64,000 nucleotides of DNA from a virus. Below are positions 53,902-63,159 of the stretch, piece by piece. How positions within the stretch are numbered: the stretch's first letter is position 1; every line of letters begins with the position of its first letter. The position numbers were made by a program, and so were the translations under genes. The notes beneath the pieces were generated by a model. That model was given only the letters and a program-made list of their open reading frames with translations. It did no database searches and was not told the DNA's origin. The stretch spans positions 1 to 64,000 of the IMG/VR virus record IMGVR_UViG_3300050121_000298. One strand, written 5' to 3'.

Positions 53902-54525
53902 CTACAGATAATCAACTTCTCCACCTGCTTGGAGAAACTGTTTGAGTTCTCCATCATTCATCTCATACTCGCCACCGTCTTTATATTGGAAGTTGTTACC
54001 TGAATTCTGTGCATACGTCATCTTACCCGGTTGGAAGTTTTGTCCCTGACCACGGTTGGTAGTATAGTCACCATACGGGTTTTCATTGATAGGATACTGA
54101 TCATAGGTAACATCGGTGTTACCGTTACGTTGCATCATGTCGTTGTAGGCCTGTTCGTTATTATGATCCCCTTTGATCTTACCCAATATTCCTATTCCAC
54201 CAATGATCTCATTTGCCATTAAGGTACCATCTTGTGGTAGTCCTGATGATTTCTCTATAGAAGGAGATAACTTTGGATCCACTGGAAGACCTATTGCCTT
54301 TGCAGCGATACGGTTTAGATCAGTTACTGGTTTTGCATAAGGATTGTTGAGATTGTTGACCGGCATCTTCAAACCTTGTTTCACCGTCATCGGTTGCAGT
54401 CTCTTTTCCAGATAAGGATCAAAAGTAGAAGGTTGACCAAACTGATACGGTTTCTTCTCAGAGTGATCCAGTAGACCATCTGTTAAATACCATGGTAGTT
54501 GACTATCATCAAAAAAATTATTCAT
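53902..54525 (-). CDS. Small late-operon protein with C-terminal GGE motif
   Basis: The 207-residue protein is polar and rich in Pro, Asn, Gly and Gln. It ends in a distinctive motif of the form GGEYEMNDGELKQFLQAGGE, then VDYL. Related GG-containing stretches occur in the neighbouring 918-residue protein (QKELGGDIQEFAGGG). The ATG overlaps the stop of the 1910-residue gene by one base (TAATG), so translation is coupled. I do not recognise a family beyond the late block context; a minor virion protein is likely. Confidence 0.65.
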   Translation of the reverse strand: MNNFFDDSQLPWYLTDGLLDHSEKKPYQFGQPSTFDPYLEKRLQPMTVKQGLKMPVNNLNNPYAKPVTDLNRIAAKAIGLPVDPKLSPSIEKSSGLPQDGTLMANEIIGGIGILGKIKGDHNNEQAYNDMMQRNGNTDVTYDQYPINENPYGDYTTNRGQGQNFQPGKMTYAQNSGNNFQYKDGGEYEMNDGELKQFLQAGGEVDYL

Positions 54526-57500
54526 TATCTAGGACTTTGTAATTGTTTCGTAACAAACATTTTCAGTAACATCTTAACGTTGTTACTGACTGTCTTCCTG
54601 AGCCATACAAAGTTCGTATAGTGACGGAACTTCTTACGCTGCGAGACAGGTTTCTTATAGTTGATGAATCTAGGGTTGATCGTCTTAGTGTATCCGTTCT
54701 CATCTGTGTTCCACATCGGGAAAGTATTGGGGACGAACTCACCATAGTTCTCAGAGATGTCATCGAACTGATTGAAGCGATACTTTTCCTCTTCTAAAGA
54801 ATACAGGATGTCTGTCCCGTTGACGTCAGAGGATTTAGTCAGCATCTTACCTGGTAAATTTTTAGGCTTACAGGATAGTCTGAGAACACCTGAGTTCTGT
54901 ATAGTGTTATAGATGATACTCCTATCAAAATTATAGTCAGGCACGATCATCTTATCGCGACCTTCGTTTTTGTAGATGAAGTTCTCAAGCATGTATTCCA
55001 CACTTCTCAGTGTGTTGATGTCTAGTCCTGTCCCTGAAGGTATCTCTACCTCGAAAGGATAGTCTTTACCATAGAAGTTACAGAACAAGTCTGTACGGAC
55101 ATTGTGTCTCCACAGTTTGTTGTCTTTGATCGTGATGAAGTGTGCAGGTGAATGCATCACCAGTCCCGGAACCCAGTCATGATATGCCAGCCACATAGAA
55201 CTCTTTGCATCGTAACTTACGGTCCAACTACAGTCTTGGAAATAAACAGGATCTCCCAGTTCTACTTTCAGGTTATCATGATGAACCGTGATAGGTTTAG
55301 GATGAAAAGTGGTGATGATAGGATCTTGTGGAACATAGGTGATAATAGGATCCTGTGGTGTAACCACGACAATGGGATCTTGCGGGATATAAATAGTTAC
55401 AGGATCACCTTGATCTATAGTAACAATAGGAGCATCACTTTGGACACGTGAACAGGAAGGAGCAGTACAGTCAGCATTTACCGACTGCGTATATCCTGTA
55501 GGACAGGTGTATTCTGTAACCCCTATCTCTGTCTGGCCACGGGTAGTAAACAACACTGTGAGATCTGCATAAGAAGTAGCTGCAGCAATCTCCAAGGCTG
55601 TGTTGTCATATATCTCGGCTGCAAAACAAGCCACAAGTCCCTCATTGTAACCCTCTACTTTTAACAGGTGTGACCCTGCAGAGAGTAGTACCGGATAGAT
55701 GTGAAGCATCTTAAAGGTGATCGTGGTATCAGAAGAGGAGTGATTGGCTTGCATAGCCAGAGAATCAGAGCTAAACAGTAAACTACCATCCAAGGTGACA
55801 CGAAATCTATTATCTGCTGCCAGAGCTATATATACCGTTTTCTCTTCGGCCAAACAGATAGAGGTAGTAAAACCTATCCATGTTAGGTCAGGGGCATCTA
55901 CACCCCATATTGAGAGACGATTAACAGGTCCATTATCTTCTCCACTTTTCCAAAAGAGATTCGTAGGATTGATCATCACATAATCACCAGTTCCGTTTGA
56001 CAGATACGTGTTATAGATAGCAGTACCGTAAGTTCCGTAAGCGGAAAATTTAACAGCCATCACAGTAGTTTTGGTGGCCTCGGACGTAGGATCAGAATAC
56101 ATTGTCTTTACACACATGTCATCCTTCAACTCGTAACCTGAATTACATGAGAGTACATTAAAGGGATTTGGGTAAGTAATCTCTTCTATTGGAGGTACTT
56201 CTATGGTAGTAATAACATCAGCAACCGGGGTAACAACCTTCTTATTGGGACGAGTTACTTTGGTAATGATATCTGCAGGTTGTATGATAGTGTCAGGATC
56301 AGACGTCTTGATATAGAACCCGATCTCAGGGTCATAGAGAACACCAGGTTTAACCTTGAAGTCACGTTTGGAGAAATATACAATATCATATGTAGGATCG
56401 TATACCGTCTGACAACCAACACCCATGACAGGATTATCGGGATATTTGTAGTCCGGGAACTGAGTAAGTAACCTACTGGGTAGATACTTCTCAAACCAGT
56501 ACTTCATACCCTGTTCACTGATGTCTTTGAAACCACCTTGAAACTGAAATATCTTCTTATTCTCCTGAGAGATGTAGAATAGACCCATAGGAGTATTGAC
56601 GGCACTAAACTTACTCTGACAACTGCCTACATGAAATTCTTCTTCGGCATTAGAGAGTGACTGCAGGGACTGTTGAAAGAGTCCACCGTCACCGATAGTG
56701 ATCTTGGTACCTGCATCTGTCTTTAAGGTATCATTGCCTATGAAAGACATAGGGTCTTCTTTCTCAAATAAGATGATAGCGCCACCACTGGGTAAGGACT
56801 TCATAGAAGTAACTATCCCTTTGAAGTCAAAGTAGTTATTAGCCAGGTAAATCTTCCAGTTGTCTTTACGCAGTCCGGCCACCTGTCTAAGTGAGTACAC
56901 GGCACGTGTAGGAAAATACGACTGAAACGACTTAGGGTCGGCAGGGTCGAAATATTTAGGAAGTGGTGTGGCGAAAGAGATGTAGTTACTAAAGAGTTTA
57001 CTGATACTCAGACTCTCGTCATATTTACAGTAGTTTCCTCTGGTGATTAGGTCACTGCGAAACATCATAGAGATGTCTCTGTTGTTATCTGCATAGTGTT
57101 TCTGATACTGTTCCAGACCCTGCTCACGGAAAGCCAGGTTCATGTCACTCTCGACAAAGAAATCCCGTACCCCGTTACAGGTAAGGTAGAAGTAAGCATT
57201 CTTGACAAAGAAGAGTCCCGAGTTGCTACCCCTGTCAAAGTGATGCATGTTGGCAGGACTGTTGATAGAGATAGGACTCTTAAGAGAGAACTTTAGTTTT
57301 ATACTCAGATCTCCCATGTCGAACTTGTCTAAGTCCGCCCAGTATCTAGGGTATGGACCGTTGATATAGTTCTTGTAGTTGAACTCTGTGTCGTCTACCT
57401 CTCCCGAAAGCCATGTGTTAAAGAACATATAAGGGTTCTTCTCGGTATAACGGTTGATGTAAACGTCACCACCAAAGAGAGTTCCAGTAGAATATAGTTT

Positions 57501-60257
57501 CGTGTCGGGGTTGGTAGGAAATACCTTTGGAGAAACCGGTATCTGAATGATGTTATCCAGTTGTCCATACTGATTTGCATATGCCAGTTTCAAAGCGCCA
57601 TAGTAGGCGCTGGTCTGAGTGATGACTTCGTTGTGAGTAGGTTCAGCATAGTTGCCCATGTCAGCCAGTCTCACACGAGAGTTGTCTTGCGTGTCGGGTT
57701 CTACGATGTCACCATCTACGTGAAGAGCAACATATTCCCCTCTGAAAAGGTTGTTGACCCGGTAGTCACCGTCAAAATCCTGTAGGAAAGAGTTGATGTA
57801 TTTCCCTGTCTTCACTGTCCTGCGGGTATTGTCTTGTGTTACGGGAGAGAAGTATTTATAGAAACCATGAGCATTGTACTGCAGGGCATATTGCCTAAGA
57901 GGCCCGAAAGAATAGATCGTGTCCAGAGTAGTACTTAATCCCAATGCTCCGTAGTAGACAGCACCAGCAGCAGCCATAGCGATACCGGCTAAAGTAGTCA
58001 TAGGTGTTTGAACGATAGCATTTATAGTATCACCTATAGCTGAGGCTGTTCCCGCTTCTCTCGAAGAAGATGAAGTCTTATCAGCTCCCGCAAAAATGAT
58101 ACTCGCTTTAGCTGTGTATGAACCTGTTGTAGTAGTCTTCCCAATGGCCGAAATGATCGCTACTCCTGTTCCGATAACACAAGCAAACACGAAACTAGTG
58201 TCTGTGATAACACGGTGCTTCGGATGCTTGTATGGGAACTCGAACTTACCTACTACCTCACCTATTTCTTCTGTATAAAGTTTCACACTACAAGCAGAGA
58301 GATATGGCTTCTTAAAGGTCGTATCAGGAGAGTGAAAAGAGTAGTAGTCTTTCTTATACATCTCAGGTGCTTCGTCTTCATTACCGTTACCGTCACCACC
58401 CCTGGATAAAGTATTTCTCAGGAGTTTATTTGGTCTAAGGTCATTAAAGGGGAAGTTCTGATAAAGTCCTTTACGTCCTGTTTTCGTAGTAGTTAAAGAG
58501 TCAGAACCTGTTGTGACAAGATTAGATACTTCTTGTGCGGTCCGCTCGGTAGGATTTTCTGTGCCAGTATTCTTTGTTGCAGCACTCTGTAAGCTGGCAT
58601 CAAGTTCTTTGGTGAAGTCATAAGGATCTGCGATAGAACCGTCTTCGTTATGGTCTATAATGTCATATTCCCAAAGGTTGTTAAACATACCCTTTGCGAT
58701 GATAGACTTGTTTCCCTCACGTGAACCACGTAGTATCTCATAGCCTATGATATCTTTTCGAGGGTCACCGTTCTGATCAAGAGGGTGAGTGATACCTGAG
58801 AATTCTACACCCAATATAATGATGTTATTACCACCCTGATCGTGAATATGTGTCATGGCGTTATCCGGAAATTTATGATGACGGATATTTTTACCACAGT
58901 TCTCTCCCCATATCAGAGGTTCATCATCCGGGTATCTCTCACTCGATTCCCAATAGGACATATTCCCTCTTGCGATAATCGTACCTCCGTCATCTAAAAG
59001 TCCGTTGGCCGAGACTCTAGTAGCGGTGTTGTAAGACTGCCACTGTTTGTTTTCATCAGGCAACACGTCTTTTCCGTATACATGAGAGAGATCGCTCCCT
59101 ACAGCCTTTCTACCTGTTATATGAAATGAGGCACTTACCTGCGCCGTATTGTGAATCCACTTTATAGAGAATGCGTATACTTCATCGCGCATATAGGAAG
59201 GATTATTTCCTCCATTGACATAGTAGTCTTGAGGGTAACTCACGGCCACCCATTTTGCCGTGATCTTATTGGCTTGTGGCTGGTAGTTAAAGTCGGGATG
59301 AGAGGTGACACCGGTACGGATAAGATACCCGTTGATGTTATAGATACCGTCACTCTTAGGATATACACTCGAAGCCACAAAGATCTGTTCCAGTGGAACG
59401 GTGATCCATGCCTGATCGATATAACCTATGTTTACTTTTGTCTGTCTGGTAGAATAGAAACCTATCCTTCTAGCAACGGTCTGGTTGTTGATGACAGAGA
59501 TGATGACAAGTTCAAACTCCTGATAGGTACTATCTATCTGATAGATGTCGATATCCAACGCTCCACCACCATTTTGCTCTGACCATAGAGGTTGAACATT
59601 GCTCAGGTTATAGTAGTCCGTGGCACGGATGCCATCGACACTATATGCCATAATAGCCTGATAACTACCGTTAAGTAGTTGACCTGTGCCTTTAGACTTG
59701 CTAACAAAGCATACTGGAGTCACCACGTTACCTTGAAGTTTGATCTTCTCTGTGTCGAGGGTATTGGTATATTCGGGGACAAAACACGAGGGATCAGAAG
59801 AGAGATTCTTACCGGTTGTCATATAGGGGATCTCGTCAAGGTTTAAGAACCTGTCGGGATTGTTTCCATCTTGCCAGTAGACAGAATAAGAACCGTCCTG
59901 ATTTCTTCTTGAGACACCGGTGATTAAATATTTTGCGGAGAAGTTTAGTCCTTTATCGTTTATAACTTTCTGATAGGTATCCAGTTTCTCACTGAATATT
60001 CCTATCTCACTGCCCGTCTCATTACAAGAGAATACGATCCACTCGTTGTTGATCTTCTGCACTACTCCCATGACGGTATAATCCAGTGTGGCGATCAGGG
60101 TGTTGGCCTGTTCATTACCCAGATCACCATAGTCTCCGTTATGACTTCTGTTGATTGCATTACGGGCATGTGTCCAGCATCCTTCGGATATCCCATAAGA
60201 GTCTATATCTTTCACCATGCCCTTAGTGAACATGTTTACATTATCTTGTTTAGTCAT
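54525..60257 (-). CDS. Tail-hub / muzzle protein (P22 gp10-like), very large
   Basis: The 1910-residue protein starts MTKQDNVNMFTKGMVKDIDS and has the opening of the large crAss-like tail protein that sits below the ring proteins (tail stabilisation or muzzle protein). It is beta-rich (many Tyr/Asn-Pro strands) over 1400 residues. At about residues 1365-1375 a Cys-containing SCNSGYELKDDMC module appears, followed at 1460-1556 by a PA14/lectin-like domain (NRFRVTLDGSLLFSS, then GSHLLKVEGYNEG). A second Cys pair TCPTGYTQ, then TAPSC, precedes a nine-residue repeat array (1607-1659). The core is needed for tail assembly; the inserted modules could bind surface glycans. It overlaps the next gene on both ends by one base. 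Confidence 0.8.
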   Translation of the reverse strand: MTKQDNVNMFTKGMVKDIDSYGISEGCWTHARNAINRSHNGDYGDLGNEQANTLIATLDYTVMGVVQKINNEWIVFSCNETGSEIGIFSEKLDTYQKVINDKGLNFSAKYLITGVSRRNQDGSYSVYWQDGNNPDRFLNLDEIPYMTTGKNLSSDPSCFVPEYTNTLDTEKIKLQGNVVTPVCFVSKSKGTGQLLNGSYQAIMAYSVDGIRATDYYNLSNVQPLWSEQNGGGALDIDIYQIDSTYQEFELVIISVINNQTVARRIGFYSTRQTKVNIGYIDQAWITVPLEQIFVASSVYPKSDGIYNINGYLIRTGVTSHPDFNYQPQANKITAKWVAVSYPQDYYVNGGNNPSYMRDEVYAFSIKWIHNTAQVSASFHITGRKAVGSDLSHVYGKDVLPDENKQWQSYNTATRVSANGLLDDGGTIIARGNMSYWESSERYPDDEPLIWGENCGKNIRHHKFPDNAMTHIHDQGGNNIIILGVEFSGITHPLDQNGDPRKDIIGYEILRGSREGNKSIIAKGMFNNLWEYDIIDHNEDGSIADPYDFTKELDASLQSAATKNTGTENPTERTAQEVSNLVTTGSDSLTTTKTGRKGLYQNFPFNDLRPNKLLRNTLSRGGDGNGNEDEAPEMYKKDYYSFHSPDTTFKKPYLSACSVKLYTEEIGEVVGKFEFPYKHPKHRVITDTSFVFACVIGTGVAIISAIGKTTTTGSYTAKASIIFAGADKTSSSSREAGTASAIGDTINAIVQTPMTTLAGIAMAAAGAVYYGALGLSTTLDTIYSFGPLRQYALQYNAHGFYKYFSPVTQDNTRRTVKTGKYINSFLQDFDGDYRVNNLFRGEYVALHVDGDIVEPDTQDNSRVRLADMGNYAEPTHNEVITQTSAYYGALKLAYANQYGQLDNIIQIPVSPKVFPTNPDTKLYSTGTLFGGDVYINRYTEKNPYMFFNTWLSGEVDDTEFNYKNYINGPYPRYWADLDKFDMGDLSIKLKFSLKSPISINSPANMHHFDRGSNSGLFFVKNAYFYLTCNGVRDFFVESDMNLAFREQGLEQYQKHYADNNRDISMMFRSDLITRGNYCKYDESLSISKLFSNYISFATPLPKYFDPADPKSFQSYFPTRAVYSLRQVAGLRKDNWKIYLANNYFDFKGIVTSMKSLPSGGAIILFEKEDPMSFIGNDTLKTDAGTKITIGDGGLFQQSLQSLSNAEEEFHVGSCQSKFSAVNTPMGLFYISQENKKIFQFQGGFKDISEQGMKYWFEKYLPSRLLTQFPDYKYPDNPVMGVGCQTVYDPTYDIVYFSKRDFKVKPGVLYDPEIGFYIKTSDPDTIIQPADIITKVTRPNKKVVTPVADVITTIEVPPIEEITYPNPFNVLSCNSGYELKDDMCVKTMYSDPTSEATKTTVMAVKFSAYGTYGTAIYNTYLSNGTGDYVMINPTNLFWKSGEDNGPVNRLSIWGVDAPDLTWIGFTTSICLAEEKTVYIALAADNRFRVTLDGSLLFSSDSLAMQANHSSSDTTITFKMLHIYPVLLSAGSHLLKVEGYNEGLVACFAAEIYDNTALEIAAATSYADLTVLFTTRGQTEIGVTEYTCPTGYTQSVNADCTAPSCSRVQSDAPIVTIDQGDPVTIYIPQDPIVVVTPQDPIITYVPQDPIITTFHPKPITVHHDNLKVELGDPVYFQDCSWTVSYDAKSSMWLAYHDWVPGLVMHSPAHFITIKDNKLWRHNVRTDLFCNFYGKDYPFEVEIPSGTGLDINTLRSVEYMLENFIYKNEGRDKMIVPDYNFDRSIIYNTIQNSGVLRLSCKPKNLPGKMLTKSSDVNGTDILYSLEEEKYRFNQFDDISENYGEFVPNTFPMWNTDENGYTKTINPRFINYKKPVSQRKKFRHYTNFVWLRKTVSNNVKMLLKMFVTKQLQSPR
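55280..55435 (-). repeat. 27-bp repeats encoding nine-residue PQDPI units
   Basis: GGATC is spaced at exact 27-bp intervals (55321, 55348, 55375, 55402). The protein reads GDPVTIYIP, QDPIVVVTP, QDPIITYVP, QDPIITTFH, PKPITVHHD, a nine-residue unit in about five copies. It lies between the cysteine module and the C-terminal part of the tail-hub protein. The unit would make an extended proline-spaced beta stalk, and the number of copies may change by slippage. Confidence 0.82.
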
Positions 60258-61363
60258 TAGATAAACATGTTATAGTATCGGTGGTACATTGCTTTACGGT
60301 TCATCTCCTGTTTCTTCTGAAATTCCTTGAAGTCAGGTGTTCTGACAAAAGATAAGGCTGCTGTCTTGGCAGTATCAAGTTTAACCGCAATGAGTTGCAT
60401 CTTGCGTTCCAGATTGGGTTCGCCATTCAGGAACATGTTCTCAAAGATGGTGTCCTTGAATTGGTATTCATAGTAGTCGTTGACAAATTCATGATCCAGT
60501 ACCAAAAGTCGTCCTCTCTCGTCTTCCATCAGAGAGACATATTCCATGTAGACTGTCCCGTCTTGGAAGTTAGCATGAAGAAAATTGTCTTTGATACTGA
60601 CCGAATACTTACCATTGACATTCAAGTTGGGACAATCGGGTAACACCTTTACGTGTCTGACAAAATTCAAAGGGACAAGTCTCTTATACCTATGTTGCTT
60701 CCGGGAGTCCGTGTATCTTACCTCGGGATGATTAGGCGTATCAAGACTCAAATGGACAGCATTACTACCCAGTCCATCTTGTACATTACCAATGATCGTC
60801 ATCTGAACATCAGAGATAGGTACCAAACCGTCATAGGTGAAGTGTATCTCGTTATCGTTAGGAGTAGTGAAGTCTGTAGTGAGAAGAGTACCACTTGAAG
60901 TCCTGAGTTGTATCACCACATTGGTTGTCTTTAGGGTGTGTTTAACTACATTCAGTCCAGGAGAAATAGTGATTACAAGGTTTTGTTGACGCATGGTATT
61001 TTGACCCATCATGCCATAGACCAACTTGATCCCCTGTGCCACGACATTAGCCATCAGACTTCCAAAATCTTCTCTGGTATCGGTTGTCTTCACATCAGAG
61101 ATATCGGTAGAACTTTTGTCGGTACATAAAACAGCAAATGAGACAGATGAGAAGTCATAAGGAAGTTTTCCTATTCCGCGATCTATCTCCACCAGTACCG
61201 TCTTACGGGGATTGACCTTGACACCCAGTTGTCTATTGATGAACAGTGCTCTTTTGATAAGTTGCTGCGCTTCTATCTGATTCTCGACGTCTATGCCTGG
61301 CAGGTCTATCTTGACACTATCGAGTAGTTCATCGAAGGTTCTATATTTAAGTTCTTTCTTCAT
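60257..61363 (-). CDS. Tail tube / ring protein, crAss-like
   Basis: The 368-residue protein starts KKELKYRTFDELLDSVKIDL and carries a mixed beta core with LVEIDRGIGKLPYDFSSVSF. By position, just upstream of the tail-hub protein, and by size, it corresponds to the ring/tubular tail protein that connects collar and muzzle in crAss-like virions. The stop overlaps the next start by one base (TAATG). I name the role from the conserved gene order and from general resemblance, not from a definite motif. Confidence 0.7.
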   Translation of the reverse strand: MKKELKYRTFDELLDSVKIDLPGIDVENQIEAQQLIKRALFINRQLGVKVNPRKTVLVEIDRGIGKLPYDFSSVSFAVLCTDKSSTDISDVKTTDTREDFGSLMANVVAQGIKLVYGMMGQNTMRQQNLVITISPGLNVVKHTLKTTNVVIQLRTSSGTLLTTDFTTPNDNEIHFTYDGLVPISDVQMTIIGNVQDGLGSNAVHLSLDTPNHPEVRYTDSRKQHRYKRLVPLNFVRHVKVLPDCPNLNVNGKYSVSIKDNFLHANFQDGTVYMEYVSLMEDERGRLLVLDHEFVNDYYEYQFKDTIFENMFLNGEPNLERKMQLIAVKLDTAKTAALSFVRTPDFKEFQKKQEMNRKAMYHRYYNMFI

Positions 61364-61365
61364 GA

Positions 61366-62037
61366 TTATCTGAGTATGTTACGTTTATCTTCTTGTGTGT
61401 CTGTTGGGATACTGACAAGAGGACTCATCTCATTGCGCACTTGTGTCTCGATCTCTCCTAAAAGATAATCGGGAATATTACTGGCGATGTCTAGTTTACT
61501 GAGACAGTCGTCCGTAGAGTCATCGTTAAAGTTGGTGATATCCTCATTAAAGGCAGCATCTATTCGTACCAGTTCCCATTCTATATTAGGGAAATAGAAA
61601 TAACCATCTTCCCACCAGTAGTACTTGTTCGTGTTATACTTAAAAGTCGATTGCTTGATCATCTTCTCGTAAGTACCACGTGTGATAGGGATTATCTGTG
61701 TGACGCCGTCTATTGAAGTAATACTACGTACCAAGGGACCCCAGTAGCCGGTCATCATCGTCGGGAGAATGAGAACGTTTCTTCTGATCGTGTGACCACT
61801 TGTCAGAAACGAACAGTTCGCCTGTACCTTGTCGATCTCTTCCAGTTCTACTTTATGCAAGACCTGAAAGACGCTGTTCATCTTCATGATCTTGTTAGAG
61901 GAGTCCTGTCTGCGTATGATCCAGGCTGCGTGTTTCTTTACAATGGAGTAGATGTACCTACTTGTGAGAAAGGCGTCTTGCTTTGACCCTTTGAATGTGT
62001 TGCGTATACGGGATACGATTTCGCCTATCTTTGCCAT
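61366..62037 (-). CDS. Collar/ring protein, crAss-like
   Basis: The 223-residue protein (AKIGEIVSRIRNTFKGS, then LTSRYIYSIVKKHAAWIIRRQD) is recognisable as the head-to-tail ring protein conserved in crAss-like late blocks. Its helical opening is followed by a beta-rich body with KYYWWEDGYFYFPNIEW. Ring proteins of this type stack on the portal and the tube. It is two bases away from the genes on both sides, so it is coupled with them. Confidence 0.72.
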   Translation of the reverse strand: MAKIGEIVSRIRNTFKGSKQDAFLTSRYIYSIVKKHAAWIIRRQDSSNKIMKMNSVFQVLHKVELEEIDKVQANCSFLTSGHTIRRNVLILPTMMTGYWGPLVRSITSIDGVTQIIPITRGTYEKMIKQSTFKYNTNKYYWWEDGYFYFPNIEWELVRIDAAFNEDITNFNDDSTDDCLSKLDIASNIPDYLLGEIETQVRNEMSPLVSIPTDTQEDKRNILR

Positions 62038-62038
62038 C

Positions 62039-62614
62039 TTAGTCTAAATCAAATTCGTTATAGTTCTCTATGTTTATTTCTTTTTGATGATCAATTTGTA
62101 CGAAGTTCTTACGGAACAAAGTGGACACATTCTGAATCTTGTCTAACTCTATGTATTTCTTCCACTGAGAAGGATATGTCTTAGCTACGGTACGTTTAAA
62201 GATCCTTGTGGCAGTGAGACCCCAAAGGTCACTATTGGCAAACTGATTCTTGAGTAATTTATTGACATAAAATATCTTGGCTACCCTGCCATCTGTCTCC
62301 CAGTTCTTATGTATGATAGCACTTTCAAGTGTCTGTGACTTCTTAAAATCCAGGTTCTTATCTTCTTTGCATAATGTAGAACAGATGAAAATGTTTCCCA
62401 GTTGTACCGGGAGTTCTATGCCATCACGGTTGCCGATCACGGTATTCCAACATGTCTCGTTAAAGGTAAGAACGACTTTACGTAGTTCATCATCAGATAA
62501 TACCCCTACATTTATCCTACTACGTAACCCTGCATAATACTCTTTATTCAGTGTCGCAGTAACCACTTGTCTGTATCTTGGGGCCTTTAGATTTGGTTTT
62601 TTGGTTGTCGTCAT
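62039..62614 (-). CDS. Conserved small late-block protein, first gene before the break
   Basis: With the ATG at 62614 the protein has 191 residues. An in-frame start at 62656 is possible but runs through the promoter-like region. It starts TTTKKPNLKAPRYRQVV and is basic and mixed alpha/beta. The C-terminal part is helical with TRIFKRTVAKTYPSQW. It comes before the ring protein gene, where crAss-like genomes carry a conserved small virion-related protein. The exact role is unknown. A TTGTAGAC promoter-like sequence lies just upstream, so this may be the first gene of the late operon. Confidence 0.62.
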   Translation of the reverse strand: MTTTKKPNLKAPRYRQVVTATLNKEYYAGLRSRINVGVLSDDELRKVVLTFNETCWNTVIGNRDGIELPVQLGNIFICSTLCKEDKNLDFKKSQTLESAIIHKNWETDGRVAKIFYVNKLLKNQFANSDLWGLTATRIFKRTVAKTYPSQWKKYIELDKIQNVSTLFRKNFVQIDHQKEINIENYNEFDLD

Positions 62615-62617
62615 AAA

Positions 62618-62645
62618 GTGTAGTCTACAATAGAATTTACTAAAA
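62618..62645 (-). promoter_or_regulatory. Putative late promoter with TTGTAGAC
   Basis: On the minus strand TAAATTCTATTGTAGACTACA precedes the last gene. TTGTAGAC and the AATTCTAT start recur at the phage promoter near 3295 (AATTCTATTATATTTGTAG). The -7 box is a poor TAnnTTTG match. It shows that phage sequence reaches at least this far right. Confidence 0.4.
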
Positions 62646-62701
62646 AATCCCGACACTACCTATAAATAATTGTACATCACTGCTTTTTAAACACAAAAAA
62701 C

Positions 62702-62981
62702 TGCGAATCTCATCGAGGGCATTCGTGAGAATGATAATTACCTAGAGTTTTCTGTAAAAGATACCGGCATAGGTATTTCAGAAAACAAACAACAGGTTAT
62801 ATTTGAACGATTCATGCAGACTAATGTTTCTCAAACCAGGCAATTTGAAGGTTTAGGATTAGGCCTCTCCATCGCGAAAGCTTATGCGGAAATGCTTGGA
62901 GGCAAGATTTGGGTAGAAAGCGAACTTGGAAAAGGTTCAACATTCTATTTTACCATTCCGTATAATGCTAAACCGGAATAA
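62702..62981 (+). pseudogene. C-terminal fragment of a sensor histidine kinase
   Basis: About 92 codons in one frame encode the end of a HATPase_c domain. The G1 box DTGIGI, F box FERFMQ, and G2 box GLGLGLSIA are intact, followed by the usual LGGKIWVESELGKGSTFYFTIP. The N box (N-x-x-x-N) and everything before it, including the sensor and dimerisation domains, is missing. The sequence becomes unlike a kinase at about 62700, directly after the phage block. No start codon is visible. It is therefore a 5'-truncated remnant whose cut coincides with the phage border. Confidence 0.82.
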
Positions 62982-63159
62982 AAAACAATCAGTAAAAATA
63001 TTATTTTCAGTGATGAAGAAGAGCATCAACTGATAAAATAAATCACTACTATTGACAAGCATTTAATGAAATAGAACTAAAAGTATAATATTATGGAAAA
63101 CCTGGAAAAAATTAATTTGGACCGATGAATTATCAATTGGTAATACAGACATTGACACT

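Larger units (their letters stand above)
2949..62701. mobile_element. Incomplete crAss-like phage genome block
   Basis: The block is bounded by a 9-bp repeat ACAAAAAAC (2949-2957 and 62693-62701); clear phage genes run from 3455 to 62614. It has the crAss-like layout of a rightward replication block and a leftward late block with three giant genes. Diagnostic members are the virion RNA polymerase with a DxDxD site, the cargo proteins, the large tail-hub protein and the ring proteins. Terminase, portal and major capsid genes are missing, as is any integrase. The host genes at both borders are cut. I infer either a deleted provirus or a chimeric join in the assembly; the true phage ends may lie some tens of bases from the stated ones. 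Confidence 0.75.

Noticed and set aside
3455-62656. Recoded stop codons (TAG or TGA reading) as in some crAss-like phages
   Set aside because: All large genes are intact with the standard code, and stops fall where homologues end.
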